Assembly: GCF_009754945.1 (NCBI RefSeq) | Contig: NZ_WPIN01000005.1 | Span: 678,922 to 742,921, forward strand | Length of the DNA stretch: 64,000 bases | Reading direction: 5' to 3' | DNA from: Spirosoma arboris | GTDB lineage: Bacteria > Bacteroidota > Bacteroidia > Cytophagales > Spirosomataceae | In this document: one piece after another, positions 35,613-44,666 of the stretch | Layout of the letters: every line of letters starts with the position of its first letter | Position numbering within the stretch: position 1 is the stretch's first letter | Position numbers and translations under genes: made by a program | The notes under the pieces: generated by a model | Told to the model about the DNA's origin: nothing | Databases searched by the model: none | The model's input: only the letters and a program-made list of their open reading frames with translations

Positions 35613-35963
35613 ATGAAAGCGAACGCCCAATCTGACCATCAAATTCTAGTTGACGAATTTGGTATACTGCTCACTCAGTGCCTTTGCTGCGGAGAAGTGG
35701 AACTGTATTTTCGGGGAATCGCTATGGCGTTGAATCTGACGGATCTATACGCGCTTGTAACCCGGCTCGAAGACATGCCAGCGGCTTCCAACTACCTGCT
35801 TGGTTTACTGGATCTTCGGGACGTACCAGTGCAGGTTGGCTTTCAGGCCGTTGGGCTACAGCTAACTGAAAACGAGCGTCATCAGCTTCTCAATGGCTTG
35901 CATCAGGCCTGTTTACGTCTGGATCTGAACTTGATGATGCGGGGTAAACTTCCCCTGAACTAA
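35613..35963 (+). CDS. DUF6686-like small protein C with CxxC motif
   Basis: A 116-residue protein with the same two-part design: GILLTQCLCCGEVELYFRGIAMALNLTDLYALVTRLE (cysteines C-x-C-C) and a C-terminal VQVGFQAVGLQLTENERHQLLNGLHQACLRLDL unit. It is cytoplasmic by sequence. It overlaps nothing, with 6 bp separating its stop from protein D. The clustered cysteines suggest a metal or heme-iron site; whether it is functional in vivo cannot be read from sequence. Confidence 0.65.
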   Translation: MKANAQSDHQILVDEFGILLTQCLCCGEVELYFRGIAMALNLTDLYALVTRLEDMPAASNYLLGLLDLRDVPVQVGFQAVGLQLTENERHQLLNGLHQACLRLDLNLMMRGKLPLN

Positions 35964-35969
35964 CCAACT

Positions 35970-36317
35970 ATGAATCAGGCAAAAGAACCTCTCTATCGAA
36001 GCTGTTACGGGCAATCTATCTGCTGCCCGAAGAGTGGTGGATTCTGGCTTTATTTTGGCGACATGCAGCTTTGGCTTTGCCATGAACGATTACGGCAGTT
36101 GGCTCGCAAGATAAATCAGTTGGTGAGCGTCTCCGAACGACCTCACAATGAAGCCCTTTCCAAGCAAATCATACTATGCCCACCGGGTTCTGATGGTGAG
36201 GTATTTGTCTTCTCGTTCGATGAACTTCTGGACTTACAGATTCTGGTAAACGGCACACTGGCAATGGCGGATTTATACGATTTTCTTCACGACAACCAAC
36301 TTCATATCGACGATTGA
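35970..36317 (+). CDS. DUF6686-like small protein D
   Basis: A 115-residue protein, the last of the four. Its N-terminal unit is YGQSICCPKSGGFWLYFGDMQLWLCHERLRQLARKI (adjacent CC plus a third Cys), and its C-terminal unit is GEVFVFSFDELLDLQILVNGTLAMADLYDFL. The four proteins have little overall identity but align by this double pattern, so they look like ancient tandem duplicates with divided roles. A 114-bp gap separates it from the Fur-like gene. Confidence 0.65.
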   Translation: MNQAKEPLYRSCYGQSICCPKSGGFWLYFGDMQLWLCHERLRQLARKINQLVSVSERPHNEALSKQIILCPPGSDGEVFVFSFDELLDLQILVNGTLAMADLYDFLHDNQLHIDD

Positions 36318-36431
36318 TTTATGTGTGCTCCGCTCTTTTGACAGACTTGCAACAGCGCACATAATACTACGTATATATACTTACGTTAGCAAAAGCGACT
36401 CATATAGAATAAAAAATAAGCGTACCAATCT

Positions 36432-36734
36432 ATGGAACAACCGATTTTGTTGACTGATGAAATTGCCATAAATCCACAAGAGTGGCAGGAACGGTTGACG
36501 AGTTATTTTCACGACACAGGTTACTGCCCATCGTCAAAGCGGAGAGCGGTGGCTATGGCGCTCGGAGAACAGACTACCTATACAGACGCCGACACATTAT
36601 GGTTGTCTATGCGCGGCCAGAAAATTCAAGTTAGTAGAGCTACTGTTTATAAAGCCTTAATTTGGCTGGTTGACGCTGGATTTGTCCATAAAAAGGACGA
36701 TGGCCACCGGACTTATCTGTATTCGATTCAGTAA
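36432..36734 (+). CDS. Fur-like protein reduced to the DNA-binding domain
   Basis: A 100-residue protein with only the Fur winged helix: YCPSSKRRAVAMALGEQTTYTDADTLWLSMRGQKIQVSRATVYKALIWLVDAGFVHKKDD. The SRATVYKAL recognition helix is intact. The C-terminal dimerisation domain with the HHxHH and CxxC metal sites of ordinary Fur (about 135-150 residues) is absent, and the gene ends naturally with TAA. So it cannot bind Fe(II) as Fur does; it may sense via a partner, compete for Fur boxes, or act constitutively. A small inverted repeat (ACGTA-N8-TACGT, 36369-36386) lies upstream. Confidence 0.8.
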   Translation: MEQPILLTDEIAINPQEWQERLTSYFHDTGYCPSSKRRAVAMALGEQTTYTDADTLWLSMRGQKIQVSRATVYKALIWLVDAGFVHKKDDGHRTYLYSIQ

Positions 36735-36766
36735 ATACCAGCTAATTTTTACAGGAATGCGCAGTA

Positions 36767-36789
36767 TTATTCAGATAAATTCTAAATAA
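36767..36789. promoter_or_regulatory. Fur box upstream of the heme TonB receptor (distal)
   Basis: TTATTCAGA-taaat-TCTAAATAA, one mismatch to the perfect 9-5-9 box. It ends 2 bp before the -33 element of the receptor promoter. Confidence 0.75.
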
Positions 36790-36791
36790 TA

Positions 36792-36822
36792 TTTGCTTAC
36801 AAGTAAGGTTTCTCTACATTTG
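36792..36822 (+). promoter_or_regulatory. Promoter of the heme-uptake operon
   Basis: TTTG (36792-36795), 19-nt spacer, TACATTTG (36815-36822), an exact consensus match. It lies precisely between two Fur boxes, so binding at either would block RNA polymerase. The predicted start near 36829 gives a leader of about 170 nt. Confidence 0.7.
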
Positions 36823-36826
36823 TGCA

Positions 36827-36849
36827 TTATTTTTAATTTGTCTAAATAA
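36827..36849. promoter_or_regulatory. Fur box upstream of the heme TonB receptor (proximal)
   Basis: TTATTTTTA-atttg-TCTAAATAA. The right half is perfect and the left half has 7 of 9 positions. It covers the predicted transcription start; its centre is 60 bp from that of the distal box. Confidence 0.65.
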
Positions 36850-36997
36850 AATACATCCACTGCTGATAGGTTTACTCGAGGAACCAATAGCCCAAACTGA
36901 ATGGACTGTTGTTCTTTAGAGCCTTAACCCCTCGTGCTAGAGGTATGCGCATACGACAATATCAAGCCTAAGGGCTTCGACATAGGACCTAGTCATT

Positions 36998-39289
36998 ATG
37001 AAAAAGAAGTATACCCCACCCTTGTTTACTGCATGGCTTCTAATCCTACTCATGGGCACAACCAGTCTCTGGGCTCAACAATCAGCCGGTAGAATAGAAG
37101 GAACGATTCTGCTGGCTGACGGCACCCCTGGAGCATTTGCTACGGTGCAGATTAAGGGGATTAAGAAAGCAACAATGGCGGATGTAAGTGGCCATTTTAG
37201 TGTGGCTAATGTTCCAGTAGGGCAGCATGAATTGCAGGTATCAATGGTCGGTTATGAATCTGTTAGCCAGCCCGTTCAGGTTGAATCGAATAAAGCCGCT
37301 GTTGTTTCCACCCGCCTGAAAGCGACCAGTAACGCCCTTGATGAAGTTGTTGTAACAGGGCAATATGAGCCTCAGTCGATTAAGAAATCGGTGTACCAGG
37401 TGCGGGTTATCAGCAGTGAACGCATTCGTTTACGAGGTGCACTCAACGTAATGGGCGTATTGAACAATGAACTGGGTTTCCGATTTTCCAATGACCTTAC
37501 GCTGGGCACAACCGATGTACAGTTAATGGGTATGACGGGACGTAGTGTAAAAATCCTGCTCGATGGGTTGCCTATGGTTGATCGAGGTGACACACGCGAA
37601 AGCCTGAACCAGATTGATATAAACAGCATCGAACGCATTGAAATTGTAGAAGGACCTATGTCGGTTTCCTATGGCTCGGATGCACTAGCAGGGGTTATTA
37701 ATATTATCACCAAGAAACCGGGTGCCGAGCGGTTAGGGGTTACGGCCAGAATTCAGGAGGAAACAGCTGGCAGCGACTATAATTTTCTAACCAAACAGGG
37801 CGTGCATTTGCAAAATGCGGGTGTTACCTGGCAAAGGAAAGGCTGGAACGTATCGGCAGGAGCAACCAACAATACGTTTGGCGGCTGGCAGGGTCTATCA
37901 GAAGGTCGGGTAAACGACTGGCTACCCAAAGATCAATTGTTTGGGCATGGCAAAGTGGGTTATCGGTCAGAAACGGCAAATGTGTACTATCGGCTAGATG
38001 CGCTGAAGGAAAATCTGCTCAGTCAGGGAGCTGTCAATGTAAATACGAATCAGGCTCGTGATCAGAAATACATTACCAATCGGTATGTGCATCAATTGCA
38101 AGGCGACTGGAAAGTAAGTGACCGCTTTCATATCAACGGGCAGGCTTCCTACACGGATTATCAACGCCGGACGCAGACGACAATTCTCGATTTAACCACG
38201 GGTCTACGCACACTTTCACTCGGGACGGGAGAACAGGACGTATCGAAATTTACAAGTCAGACGTACCGCGCTACGACCCAATACACGCCATCATCGACCT
38301 TTTCGCTACAATCGGGCATCGACATTAATCTGGATGGAGCCTCTGGTGCCCGGATTTTAGGCTCGCCTGCGATTAACGATTTTGCCCTTTTTGTTTCGTC
38401 AACGATAAGCCCAACTTCCCGAATCAACATTCGTCCCGGCTTGCGTTTCATCAAGAATTCGGTGTACGATGCACCACCTGTTATTCCTTCCCTTAACGCC
38501 AAATTTACCCTAACCAACAAACTGGATCTTCGGCTATCGTACGCCCGAGGGTTTCGTTCACCCGCTTTACGTGAGTTGTATTTCAACTTTTTCGATGCCA
38601 GCCACTCCATCCGTGGGAATCCTAATCTGAAAGCCGAAACCTCTAACAGTTTCACAGGCTCACTGGCCCTGCAAGCCAGCCCGAAATTCAAGTCAACGCT
38701 CGGGGTTTTCTACAATGACTTCAATAATCTCATCAGCTATGGTGTCGATCCAACGAATCCGAGCATCTCGATGACCATCAACATCGATAAGTTTAAAACA
38801 ACGGGTGCTACGTTAGAAAACATCTTTACCTGGAAAGACCTTCAGGCTACGGTAGGCTTCTCCTACATTGGTCGCTACAACAGCCTATTATCTGACACCA
38901 CTAATTATGGTTCGTTACCCACGTTTGTCTGGTCGCCAGAGATCAATACCAACCTGACGTACAATCTGAAAAAGATCGGTACGAAGCTTAGCATTTTCTA
39001 TAAATACACCGGCAGACGGCCCAGCTATACCGCAACCGTAACGTCCGACAATAAAGTGTCAGCTACGTTAACAGAGATCGCAGCTTTCCACTGGGCAGAT
39101 GCTACACTTACGAAAACGATCAATAAGTACCTGACCTTCAATGCAGGCGTCAAAAACCTGTTCAACATTACCCGGCTGGCAAATACCTCAACCGATACAG
39201 GCAGTGCGCATAGTACGGCTGGTCCCGTACCCTATAGCTATGGTCGCTCGTATTTCGCAGGTCTCAGCTTCCAGTGGTATAAAAACTAA
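36998..39289 (+). CDS. TonB-dependent outer membrane receptor, probably for heme
   Basis: A 763-residue receptor. Signal peptide (to SLWAQ), a carboxypeptidase-regulatory-like domain (RIEGTILLADGTPGAFATVQI), the plug with DEVVVTGQ, KILLDGLPMVDRGDTRESLNQIDINSIERIEIVEGPMSVSYGSDALAGVINIITKK, and a 22-strand barrel with the RPGLR and LSYARGFRSPALRELYFNF segments of the HmuR/BtuB-like group. It takes up substrate with TonB energy. Heme is inferred because HmuY, HmuTUV and HmuS follow. Expression is expected to be iron-repressed through the two flanking Fur boxes. Confidence 0.9.
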   Translation: MKKKYTPPLFTAWLLILLMGTTSLWAQQSAGRIEGTILLADGTPGAFATVQIKGIKKATMADVSGHFSVANVPVGQHELQVSMVGYESVSQPVQVESNKAAVVSTRLKATSNALDEVVVTGQYEPQSIKKSVYQVRVISSERIRLRGALNVMGVLNNELGFRFSNDLTLGTTDVQLMGMTGRSVKILLDGLPMVDRGDTRESLNQIDINSIERIEIVEGPMSVSYGSDALAGVINIITKKPGAERLGVTARIQEETAGSDYNFLTKQGVHLQNAGVTWQRKGWNVSAGATNNTFGGWQGLSEGRVNDWLPKDQLFGHGKVGYRSETANVYYRLDALKENLLSQGAVNVNTNQARDQKYITNRYVHQLQGDWKVSDRFHINGQASYTDYQRRTQTTILDLTTGLRTLSLGTGEQDVSKFTSQTYRATTQYTPSSTFSLQSGIDINLDGASGARILGSPAINDFALFVSSTISPTSRINIRPGLRFIKNSVYDAPPVIPSLNAKFTLTNKLDLRLSYARGFRSPALRELYFNFFDASHSIRGNPNLKAETSNSFTGSLALQASPKFKSTLGVFYNDFNNLISYGVDPTNPSISMTINIDKFKTTGATLENIFTWKDLQATVGFSYIGRYNSLLSDTTNYGSLPTFVWSPEINTNLTYNLKKIGTKLSIFYKYTGRRPSYTATVTSDNKVSATLTEIAAFHWADATLTKTINKYLTFNAGVKNLFNITRLANTSTDTGSAHSTAGPVPYSYGRSYFAGLSFQWYKN

Positions 39290-39367
39290 CGCCTTTTCAA
39301 GTTCAACAATCACTTTATCAACACACCACCATTAATGTCTTTTACCAAGTCAAACTCCCAAAATCAA

Positions 39368-40753
39368 ATGAAAAGAGTAATTGCAATCATGTTCGCTCTG
39401 GCGGTAAGTACACTAAATGCCTGTAAGGAAGCCGATCCCCCGCTACCAGACAATTTAGTGCAGTTCGAAAGCGCAGAACAGGGTTTGGACGCAACAACGA
39501 CCGAAGCGACCATTAAACTCAAATTATCACGAGCTGTCGATGCGGCCACGCCCGTAACGCTTCAAGTTACTCCTACTGGTATTACGTACGGAACCCAGTT
39601 TACAACGACGCCAGCCATCACGACGAATACATTGTCTCTGACTGTTCCGGCGGGTGCCAGCGAAGCCTCGTTTAAACTGACCAAAGCTGCTGATCTTTTC
39701 CTTGCCGGAACGGAAACCATCACCTTCGCCATTGCATCGGCAGGCAGCCCGGTCATTATTGGAACGACGAAACAGCTGACGGTTAAATTCACGTCTATCG
39801 TTTCGTCGGGTACCACGCTGACACTGGACGGTGGAACGGGTGGTGCCAGCGCTGTCAATGCAGTATTCGTCGACTTGAGCAACAATGCACAAACCGCCGT
39901 GAAACGGGCAAGCTGGGATTTAGGCTTTTCTTCAGGTACTGATTTCCGGGTTATTATCAACAACATGACGGGTGCAGCAGCTATTGCCCTGGCGAAGAAC
40001 GATCTGACGCAGGTAACGGCTGCCGATACTGTTGGTCTTGTACTGAGCACAAGTGATTTCAGTCCGGCAGGATTGAAATTAATAGACGATGTATCGGGTG
40101 ATCTGACAAAAACGGTCATCCCAAGCATCTCGGCTACCGACACGGACAACAAAGTGTACATTCTCAACCGGGGTACAAGTGGTGGCACCTCAGCTAAAGG
40201 GTGGATAAAACTCAGAGTATTACGTAGTGGTACCACGGGCTATACACTTCAGTATGCAGGCATTAAAGAAACGACATTTAAGACGGTTACAGTCACGAAA
40301 GATGCGGCTTATAATTTCGGCTTTGTATCGTTCGATACTGGTGCGGCTGTAGCTGTCGAACCAGCCAAAGCAAAATGGGATATTGAATGGACGGGTGGTA
40401 TCTACATCACCAGCGATGGTACGAATAACATTCCGTACTACTTCGCCGATCAGGTGTATATTAACTACTTAGGGGGCGTAACGGCTGCCGAAGTACTAAC
40501 CAGCACAGTTAGCTATGATGCGTATGTTGAAAGTAACATCGCGACGACAACCTTCAAGGCAGATCGCGCTGTAATTGGCTCAAACTGGCGGGCAACTACC
40601 GGAACAGTTGGGGTAAAAACCGACCGGTTCTATGTGGTCAAGGATGCTGTTGGCAACGTGTACAAGATTAAGTTCGTCAGCTTCACCTCTGCCGATGGTG
40701 GCGTGCGCGGTAATCCAAAATTCGAATTCAAGCTGGTTAAAAAAGCTAGCTAA
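39368..40753 (+). CDS. hmuY: HmuY-family heme-binding lipoprotein
   Basis: About 461 residues. I start at ATG 39368 (MKRVIAIMFALAVSTLNAC), because it gives a clean lipoprotein leader; an upstream in-frame ATG at 39335 adds a hydrophilic tail. After the lipid-anchor Cys there is a Calx-beta-like stretch (residues about 40-150), then HmuY-type blocks: KRASWDLGFSSGTDFRVIINN, KWDIEWTGGIYITSDG, and the C-terminal RFYVVKDAVGNVYKIKFVSFTSADGGVRGNPKFEFKLV. HmuY proteins capture heme from hosts or other cells and hand it to the TonB receptor encoded just upstream (78-bp gap). A terminator follows the gene. Confidence 0.87.
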   Translation: MKRVIAIMFALAVSTLNACKEADPPLPDNLVQFESAEQGLDATTTEATIKLKLSRAVDAATPVTLQVTPTGITYGTQFTTTPAITTNTLSLTVPAGASEASFKLTKAADLFLAGTETITFAIASAGSPVIIGTTKQLTVKFTSIVSSGTTLTLDGGTGGASAVNAVFVDLSNNAQTAVKRASWDLGFSSGTDFRVIINNMTGAAAIALAKNDLTQVTAADTVGLVLSTSDFSPAGLKLIDDVSGDLTKTVIPSISATDTDNKVYILNRGTSGGTSAKGWIKLRVLRSGTTGYTLQYAGIKETTFKTVTVTKDAAYNFGFVSFDTGAAVAVEPAKAKWDIEWTGGIYITSDGTNNIPYYFADQVYINYLGGVTAAEVLTSTVSYDAYVESNIATTTFKADRAVIGSNWRATTGTVGVKTDRFYVVKDAVGNVYKIKFVSFTSADGGVRGNPKFEFKLVKKAS

Positions 40754-40760
40754 TCAGGCA

Positions 40761-40806
40761 AGCAGCAAGCAGGCAGTTCCTCTGGAGAAACTGCCTGCTT
40801 GCTGCT
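40761..40806 (+). terminator. Hairpin with T-run between hmuY and hmuT
   Basis: AGCAGCAAGCAGGCAGTT pairs with AACTGCCTGCTTGCTGCT around a 10-nt loop, followed by TTTT (40806-40809). It lies inside the heme operon and would give less transcript for the ABC transporter and HmuS than for the receptor and HmuY. Confidence 0.8.
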
Positions 40807-40824
40807 TTTAAATCAAACATCATT

Positions 40825-41700
40825 ATGGCAAAATCGATTCTTTCCACAACAAGGCTCGTCTGCCTTTTGTGGATCATTATTGTCGGAAACTTTTCGGCTC
40901 TTGTGGCCAAACCCCTCACCGATGAGCCGGTTCGTATTGTATCCCTCGATGGTACGGTCAGCGAAATTCTGTGCGATCTAGGTCTGCAATCGCATCTAAT
41001 CGGAGTCGATGTAACAAGCACCTATCCCGAATCATTAAAAAGTCTACCCAAAGTAGGGCACAACCGTAACATTTCGGCTGAGGGTGTTATTTCGTTGAAG
41101 CCAACGCTTGTATTAACCACCGAAAATGCTGGTACGAAGCCGGAAGTAATCGACCAAATTAGAGCCGCTGGCATTACGGTTATTTCGTTTCAGCAGGAAT
41201 ACAGCATTGCCGGGGCTAAAAAACTCATTCAGGACGTAGCGACGACCTGTCAGGTTGGGTCTAAAGCCAAGCCACTTATCAAGAAACTGGATGCAGATCT
41301 GGCGCTGGTCAAAAAAGCGATGAATAGCCCCAAGGTGCTGTTCATTTACGCTCGGGGAACGGGAACGATGATGGTATCGGGCCGGGGAACGCAGGTTGCC
41401 AAAATGATCGAGCTGGCAGGGGGCGTCAATGCCACGCCTGACTTCGAGAATTACAAACCACTCACAGCTGAAGCATTAGTGACCGCAAATCCCGATGTGA
41501 TTTTGTTATTCGATAGTGGTCTTCAAAGTCTGGGAGGCAACGAAGGGCTCTTGAAAGTACAAGGCGTTGCACAAACGAATGCAGGCAAAAATGGCTGGAT
41601 CATCGAAATGGATGGCCATTTACTGAGCGGCTTCTCTCCTCGTTTAGGAAAGGCGCTACAGGAGCTTGCCCAGAAAATTACCATGAAACCTAAAGCGTAA
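40825..41700 (+). CDS. hmuT: Hemin ABC transporter substrate-binding protein
   Basis: A 291-residue periplasmic binding protein. Signal peptide to about residue 28 (LVAKP). Typical HmuT patterns: RIVSLDGTVSEILCDLGLQSHLIGVDVTSTYP, KVGHNRNISAEGVISLKPTLVL, VLFIYARGTGTMMVSGRGTQVAKMIELAGG and the closing GFSPRLGKALQELA. It carries heme from the outer membrane to the HmuUV permease. It starts 16 bp after the terminator and 6 bp before hmuU. Confidence 0.92.
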   Translation: MAKSILSTTRLVCLLWIIIVGNFSALVAKPLTDEPVRIVSLDGTVSEILCDLGLQSHLIGVDVTSTYPESLKSLPKVGHNRNISAEGVISLKPTLVLTTENAGTKPEVIDQIRAAGITVISFQQEYSIAGAKKLIQDVATTCQVGSKAKPLIKKLDADLALVKKAMNSPKVLFIYARGTGTMMVSGRGTQVAKMIELAGGVNATPDFENYKPLTAEALVTANPDVILLFDSGLQSLGGNEGLLKVQGVAQTNAGKNGWIIEMDGHLLSGFSPRLGKALQELAQKITMKPKA

Positions 41701-41706
41701 TCTGTC

Positions 41707-42798
41707 ATGAGTAGCACCACAATCGACCCGCCATCTACGACAAAGCCAATCCAAAAATCGGTGCTTAGGACAACCATCAATCCGTGGTTAATGCCCTCGC
41801 TGGTTGTCGCTTTGTTCGTGACGATTGTTCTATCGGTGGGGATTGGGGCGGTACACGTAACTCCCTACGAAATCTGGCTTATACTGCGTAAGGCGATGGG
41901 TGGATCGGTGGAAGTTGACGGGACGAAAGAGGCAATTTTATTGGTAATTCGGATGCCCCGCGTTTGCCTGGCCATCTTGATTGGTGCTGGATTGGCCATT
42001 TCGGGAGCCGCCATACAGGGTTTGTTCCGAAATCCACTTGCCGACCCTGGTTTAGTCGGGATTTCGGCAGGCGCATCACTGGCCGCAGTCACAATGATTG
42101 TTCTGGAAGTGAAATTCTTCCAAACGCTTACGGGTCTGCTAGGTATGTACGCCTTATCGGTGGTGGCGTTTGGGGGTGCCTGTGTAACGGCTTTTTTCGT
42201 GTACCGCATTGCCCGAATGGCAGGAAAAGATCTGATCACCACTATGTTGCTGACTGGGATTGCCATTAACGCCTTGTCGGGGGCGCTAACTGGTGTGATG
42301 ACCTATCTGGCTACCGATGAACAACTTCGGAATATTACGTTCTGGAGTTTGGGTAGTTTGGGAGGTGCCAGCTGGACATCGGTGCTGGGAATTTTACCCT
42401 TCACAGTAATCGCTTTAGCGGGCATTCCACGGTTGGCCAAATCCCTGAATCTACTGGCACTGGGTGAAAGTCAGGCCAGTATGCTTGGAGTGAATTTGAA
42501 AAGCGTGAAACGGCAGGTCATCATTTTTGCAACGATGGCCGTGGGTACGTCGGTAGCGGTTGCAGGCATTATTGGATTTGTCGGGTTGGTTATTCCGCAC
42601 CTGATCCGGATGGGCGTCGGTTCCGACCATCGGCGGGTGCTAACGGGCTCGGCCTTAGGGGGAGCGATAGTCCTTACGCTGGCCGATTCGCTCGCCCGTA
42701 CGCTGGTTGCTCCAGCCGAACTACCTATCGGTATCCTTACGGCTCTGATTGGGACGCCTGTATTTTTATGGATATTATTTCAGAATAGACGCCGATAA
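41707..42798 (+). CDS. hmuU: Hemin ABC transporter permease (FecCD family)
   Basis: A 363-residue inner-membrane permease with about ten membrane segments. FecCD signatures are RMPRVCLAILIGAGLAISGAAIQGLFRNPLADPGLVGISAGAS near the N-terminus, the ATPase-contact region FVGLVIPHLIRMGVGSDHRRVL, and PAELPIGILTALIGTPVF at the end. It works as a dimer with HmuV to import heme into the cytoplasm. The first 40 residues are hydrophilic and Thr/Pro-rich. Confidence 0.93.
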   Translation: MSSTTIDPPSTTKPIQKSVLRTTINPWLMPSLVVALFVTIVLSVGIGAVHVTPYEIWLILRKAMGGSVEVDGTKEAILLVIRMPRVCLAILIGAGLAISGAAIQGLFRNPLADPGLVGISAGASLAAVTMIVLEVKFFQTLTGLLGMYALSVVAFGGACVTAFFVYRIARMAGKDLITTMLLTGIAINALSGALTGVMTYLATDEQLRNITFWSLGSLGGASWTSVLGILPFTVIALAGIPRLAKSLNLLALGESQASMLGVNLKSVKRQVIIFATMAVGTSVAVAGIIGFVGLVIPHLIRMGVGSDHRRVLTGSALGGAIVLTLADSLARTLVAPAELPIGILTALIGTPVFLWILFQNRRR

Positions 42799-42815
42799 GC
42801 TAACCTATAACGACT

Positions 42816-43628
42816 ATGTTAGACGTCAGAAACATATCCTACCGCATTCGAAATCGTAAACTGCTTGATGGCGTTTCGTTCCAGGCCAAACCGGGCGAAA
42901 TGCTGGCCATTGTTGGGGCAAACGGTGCGGGCAAATCAACGCTACTCAAATTATGCACCCGCGAACTAATCAAGTTTACGGGCGAAATTCAACTCTTCAA
43001 TAAGCAGATCAATACGTACTCCGATAAGGACTTATCTCTTTTTCGGGCGGTTTTACCACAGCAAAACTCCGTTGTTTTCCCATTTCTGGTCAGTGAATTA
43101 GTTCTGATGGGTCGGTATCCTCATTTCGAGTTTCACCCATCCGAACAGGACTATGCAATTGCCGAGATGGCCCTTAAAAAAGTAGGTATGTGGGAGTTTG
43201 CTTCCCGCATTTTTACGACCTTATCGGGTGGTGAACAACAACGGGTGCAGTTGGCCCGCGTACTGGCCCAGATCTGGGATGTAGAACAGGGCATATTATT
43301 TTTAGATGAACCAACCACAGGTCTCGATCTTCTGCACCAACACCAGATGCTGGAGCTTGCCCATGAGTTTACGCAAAAAGGGTTTTGCGTCGTCGTGATT
43401 TTACACGATCTGAATCTGGCCGCACAGTATGCCGATCAGATCGTGATGTTACGAGCCGGGCAGATAGAAGCGGTTGGAACACCCCGAGATGTGATTACGG
43501 AAGCAACGATTAAGCGCGTTTTCAACTTGAACGTATGGCTTATTGAGCACCCAGAAATGGACTGCCCTATGGTGATTCCGCAACATCGACAATTTACTGA
43601 CAATCAACCATTAACTAATAGAAAATGA
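42816..43628 (+). CDS. hmuV: Heme ABC transporter ATP-binding protein
   Basis: A 270-residue ATPase. Walker A is GANGAGKST, the Q-loop lies in RAVLPQQNSVVF, the ABC signature is LSGGEQQRVQLARVLA, Walker B is GILFLDEPTTGLD, and the H-loop is VVILHDLNLAAQYAD. These are the features of siderophore/heme-type importers. It energises HmuU. Its stop overlaps the HmuS start by four bases (ATGA), showing translational coupling. Confidence 0.95.
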   Translation: MLDVRNISYRIRNRKLLDGVSFQAKPGEMLAIVGANGAGKSTLLKLCTRELIKFTGEIQLFNKQINTYSDKDLSLFRAVLPQQNSVVFPFLVSELVLMGRYPHFEFHPSEQDYAIAEMALKKVGMWEFASRIFTTLSGGEQQRVQLARVLAQIWDVEQGILFLDEPTTGLDLLHQHQMLELAHEFTQKGFCVVVILHDLNLAAQYADQIVMLRAGQIEAVGTPRDVITEATIKRVFNLNVWLIEHPEMDCPMVIPQHRQFTDNQPLTNRK

Positions 43629-44653
43629 CCACAACACAAAGCCTCAAAGAACGCTGGGCTGCGTTCAATCTGGAAAACCCAAAAACACGAATCCGCGATG
43701 CGGCTAAACAACTGGGCGTGAGCGAAGCCGAACTTCTGGCTACACAAGTTGGCGAAACTGTTCAGCGACTGGAAGGTGATTTCCGTGACTTACTGAAAGA
43801 TGTTACAAGCCTGGGCCACGTTATGGCGCTGACCCGCAATGACAACATCGTTCACGAACGCAAAGGTGTTTACCAAAAAGTATCGTTTAACGATCAGACA
43901 GGTCTGGTTCTTGGGCCAGATATTGACCTTCGTCTGTTTATGTCGCACTGGCATTTCGGTTTTGCCGTTGATGAAAATGGACGCAAGAGCCTACAGTTTT
44001 TTGATCAGGATGGTGCCGCTGTACATAAGATTTACCTGACGGATCAATCGGACGTAGCGGCTTATGAGCAGTTGGTTCAAAAATACCTTGCTTCCGAACA
44101 AAACAGCCCAATCGTTACCGTAGCCTACCCAGAAAAGGCAGCTGCTACGCCCGATGAAGATATTAATGTTCCGGAGTTCCAGGCAGAATGGCTAGCCATG
44201 GAAGATACGCATCAGTTCTTTGGTCTTCTGCGCAAATACAAACTCGACCGTGAACAGGGACTTCGGTTCGCTCCTGAAGGATACGCTCAATTGATCTCGA
44301 CCGAGCAACTCACATCACTCTTCGAAACAGTTGCCGAACGCGAAATGCCGATCATGATTTTTGCATCGAGCGCAGGTTGTATTCAGATTCATACCGGGCC
44401 AGTTAAGAAGTTGGTTACAACGGGCCCCTGGTATAATGTACTGGACCCCGAGTTCAACATGCACTTGCGCCTGGATCAGGTTCACCACATCTGGGTAACC
44501 CGCAAACCAACCAAAGATGGCATTGTAACGGGCATTGATTTATTCGACAAGGAAGGCAATAACATTGCGCTGATTTTCGGAAAACGCAAACCTGGCGTTC
44601 CTGAGTTACAAGAATGGCAGGATACTGTCAATGAACTGACAAACGCAGCCTAG
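43625..44653 (+). CDS. hmuS: Heme-handling/degrading protein HmuS (HemS family)
   Basis: A 342-residue cytoplasmic protein of two homologous HemS/ChuX halves. The N-terminal helix RWAAFNLENPKTRIRDAAKQLGVSEAELLA is the family hallmark. The second half contains EDTHQFFGLLRKYKLDREQGLRFAPEGYAQL, whose His is the usual heme ligand, and GAVHRI-like LDQVHHIWVTRKPT. Such proteins accept imported heme and release or pass on iron. It overlaps hmuV by 4 bp and ends the operon before a strong terminator. Confidence 0.93.
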   Translation: MTTTQSLKERWAAFNLENPKTRIRDAAKQLGVSEAELLATQVGETVQRLEGDFRDLLKDVTSLGHVMALTRNDNIVHERKGVYQKVSFNDQTGLVLGPDIDLRLFMSHWHFGFAVDENGRKSLQFFDQDGAAVHKIYLTDQSDVAAYEQLVQKYLASEQNSPIVTVAYPEKAAATPDEDINVPEFQAEWLAMEDTHQFFGLLRKYKLDREQGLRFAPEGYAQLISTEQLTSLFETVAEREMPIMIFASSAGCIQIHTGPVKKLVTTGPWYNVLDPEFNMHLRLDQVHHIWVTRKPTKDGIVTGIDLFDKEGNNIALIFGKRKPGVPELQEWQDTVNELTNAA

Positions 44654-44666
44654 GTTGTATGAATTT

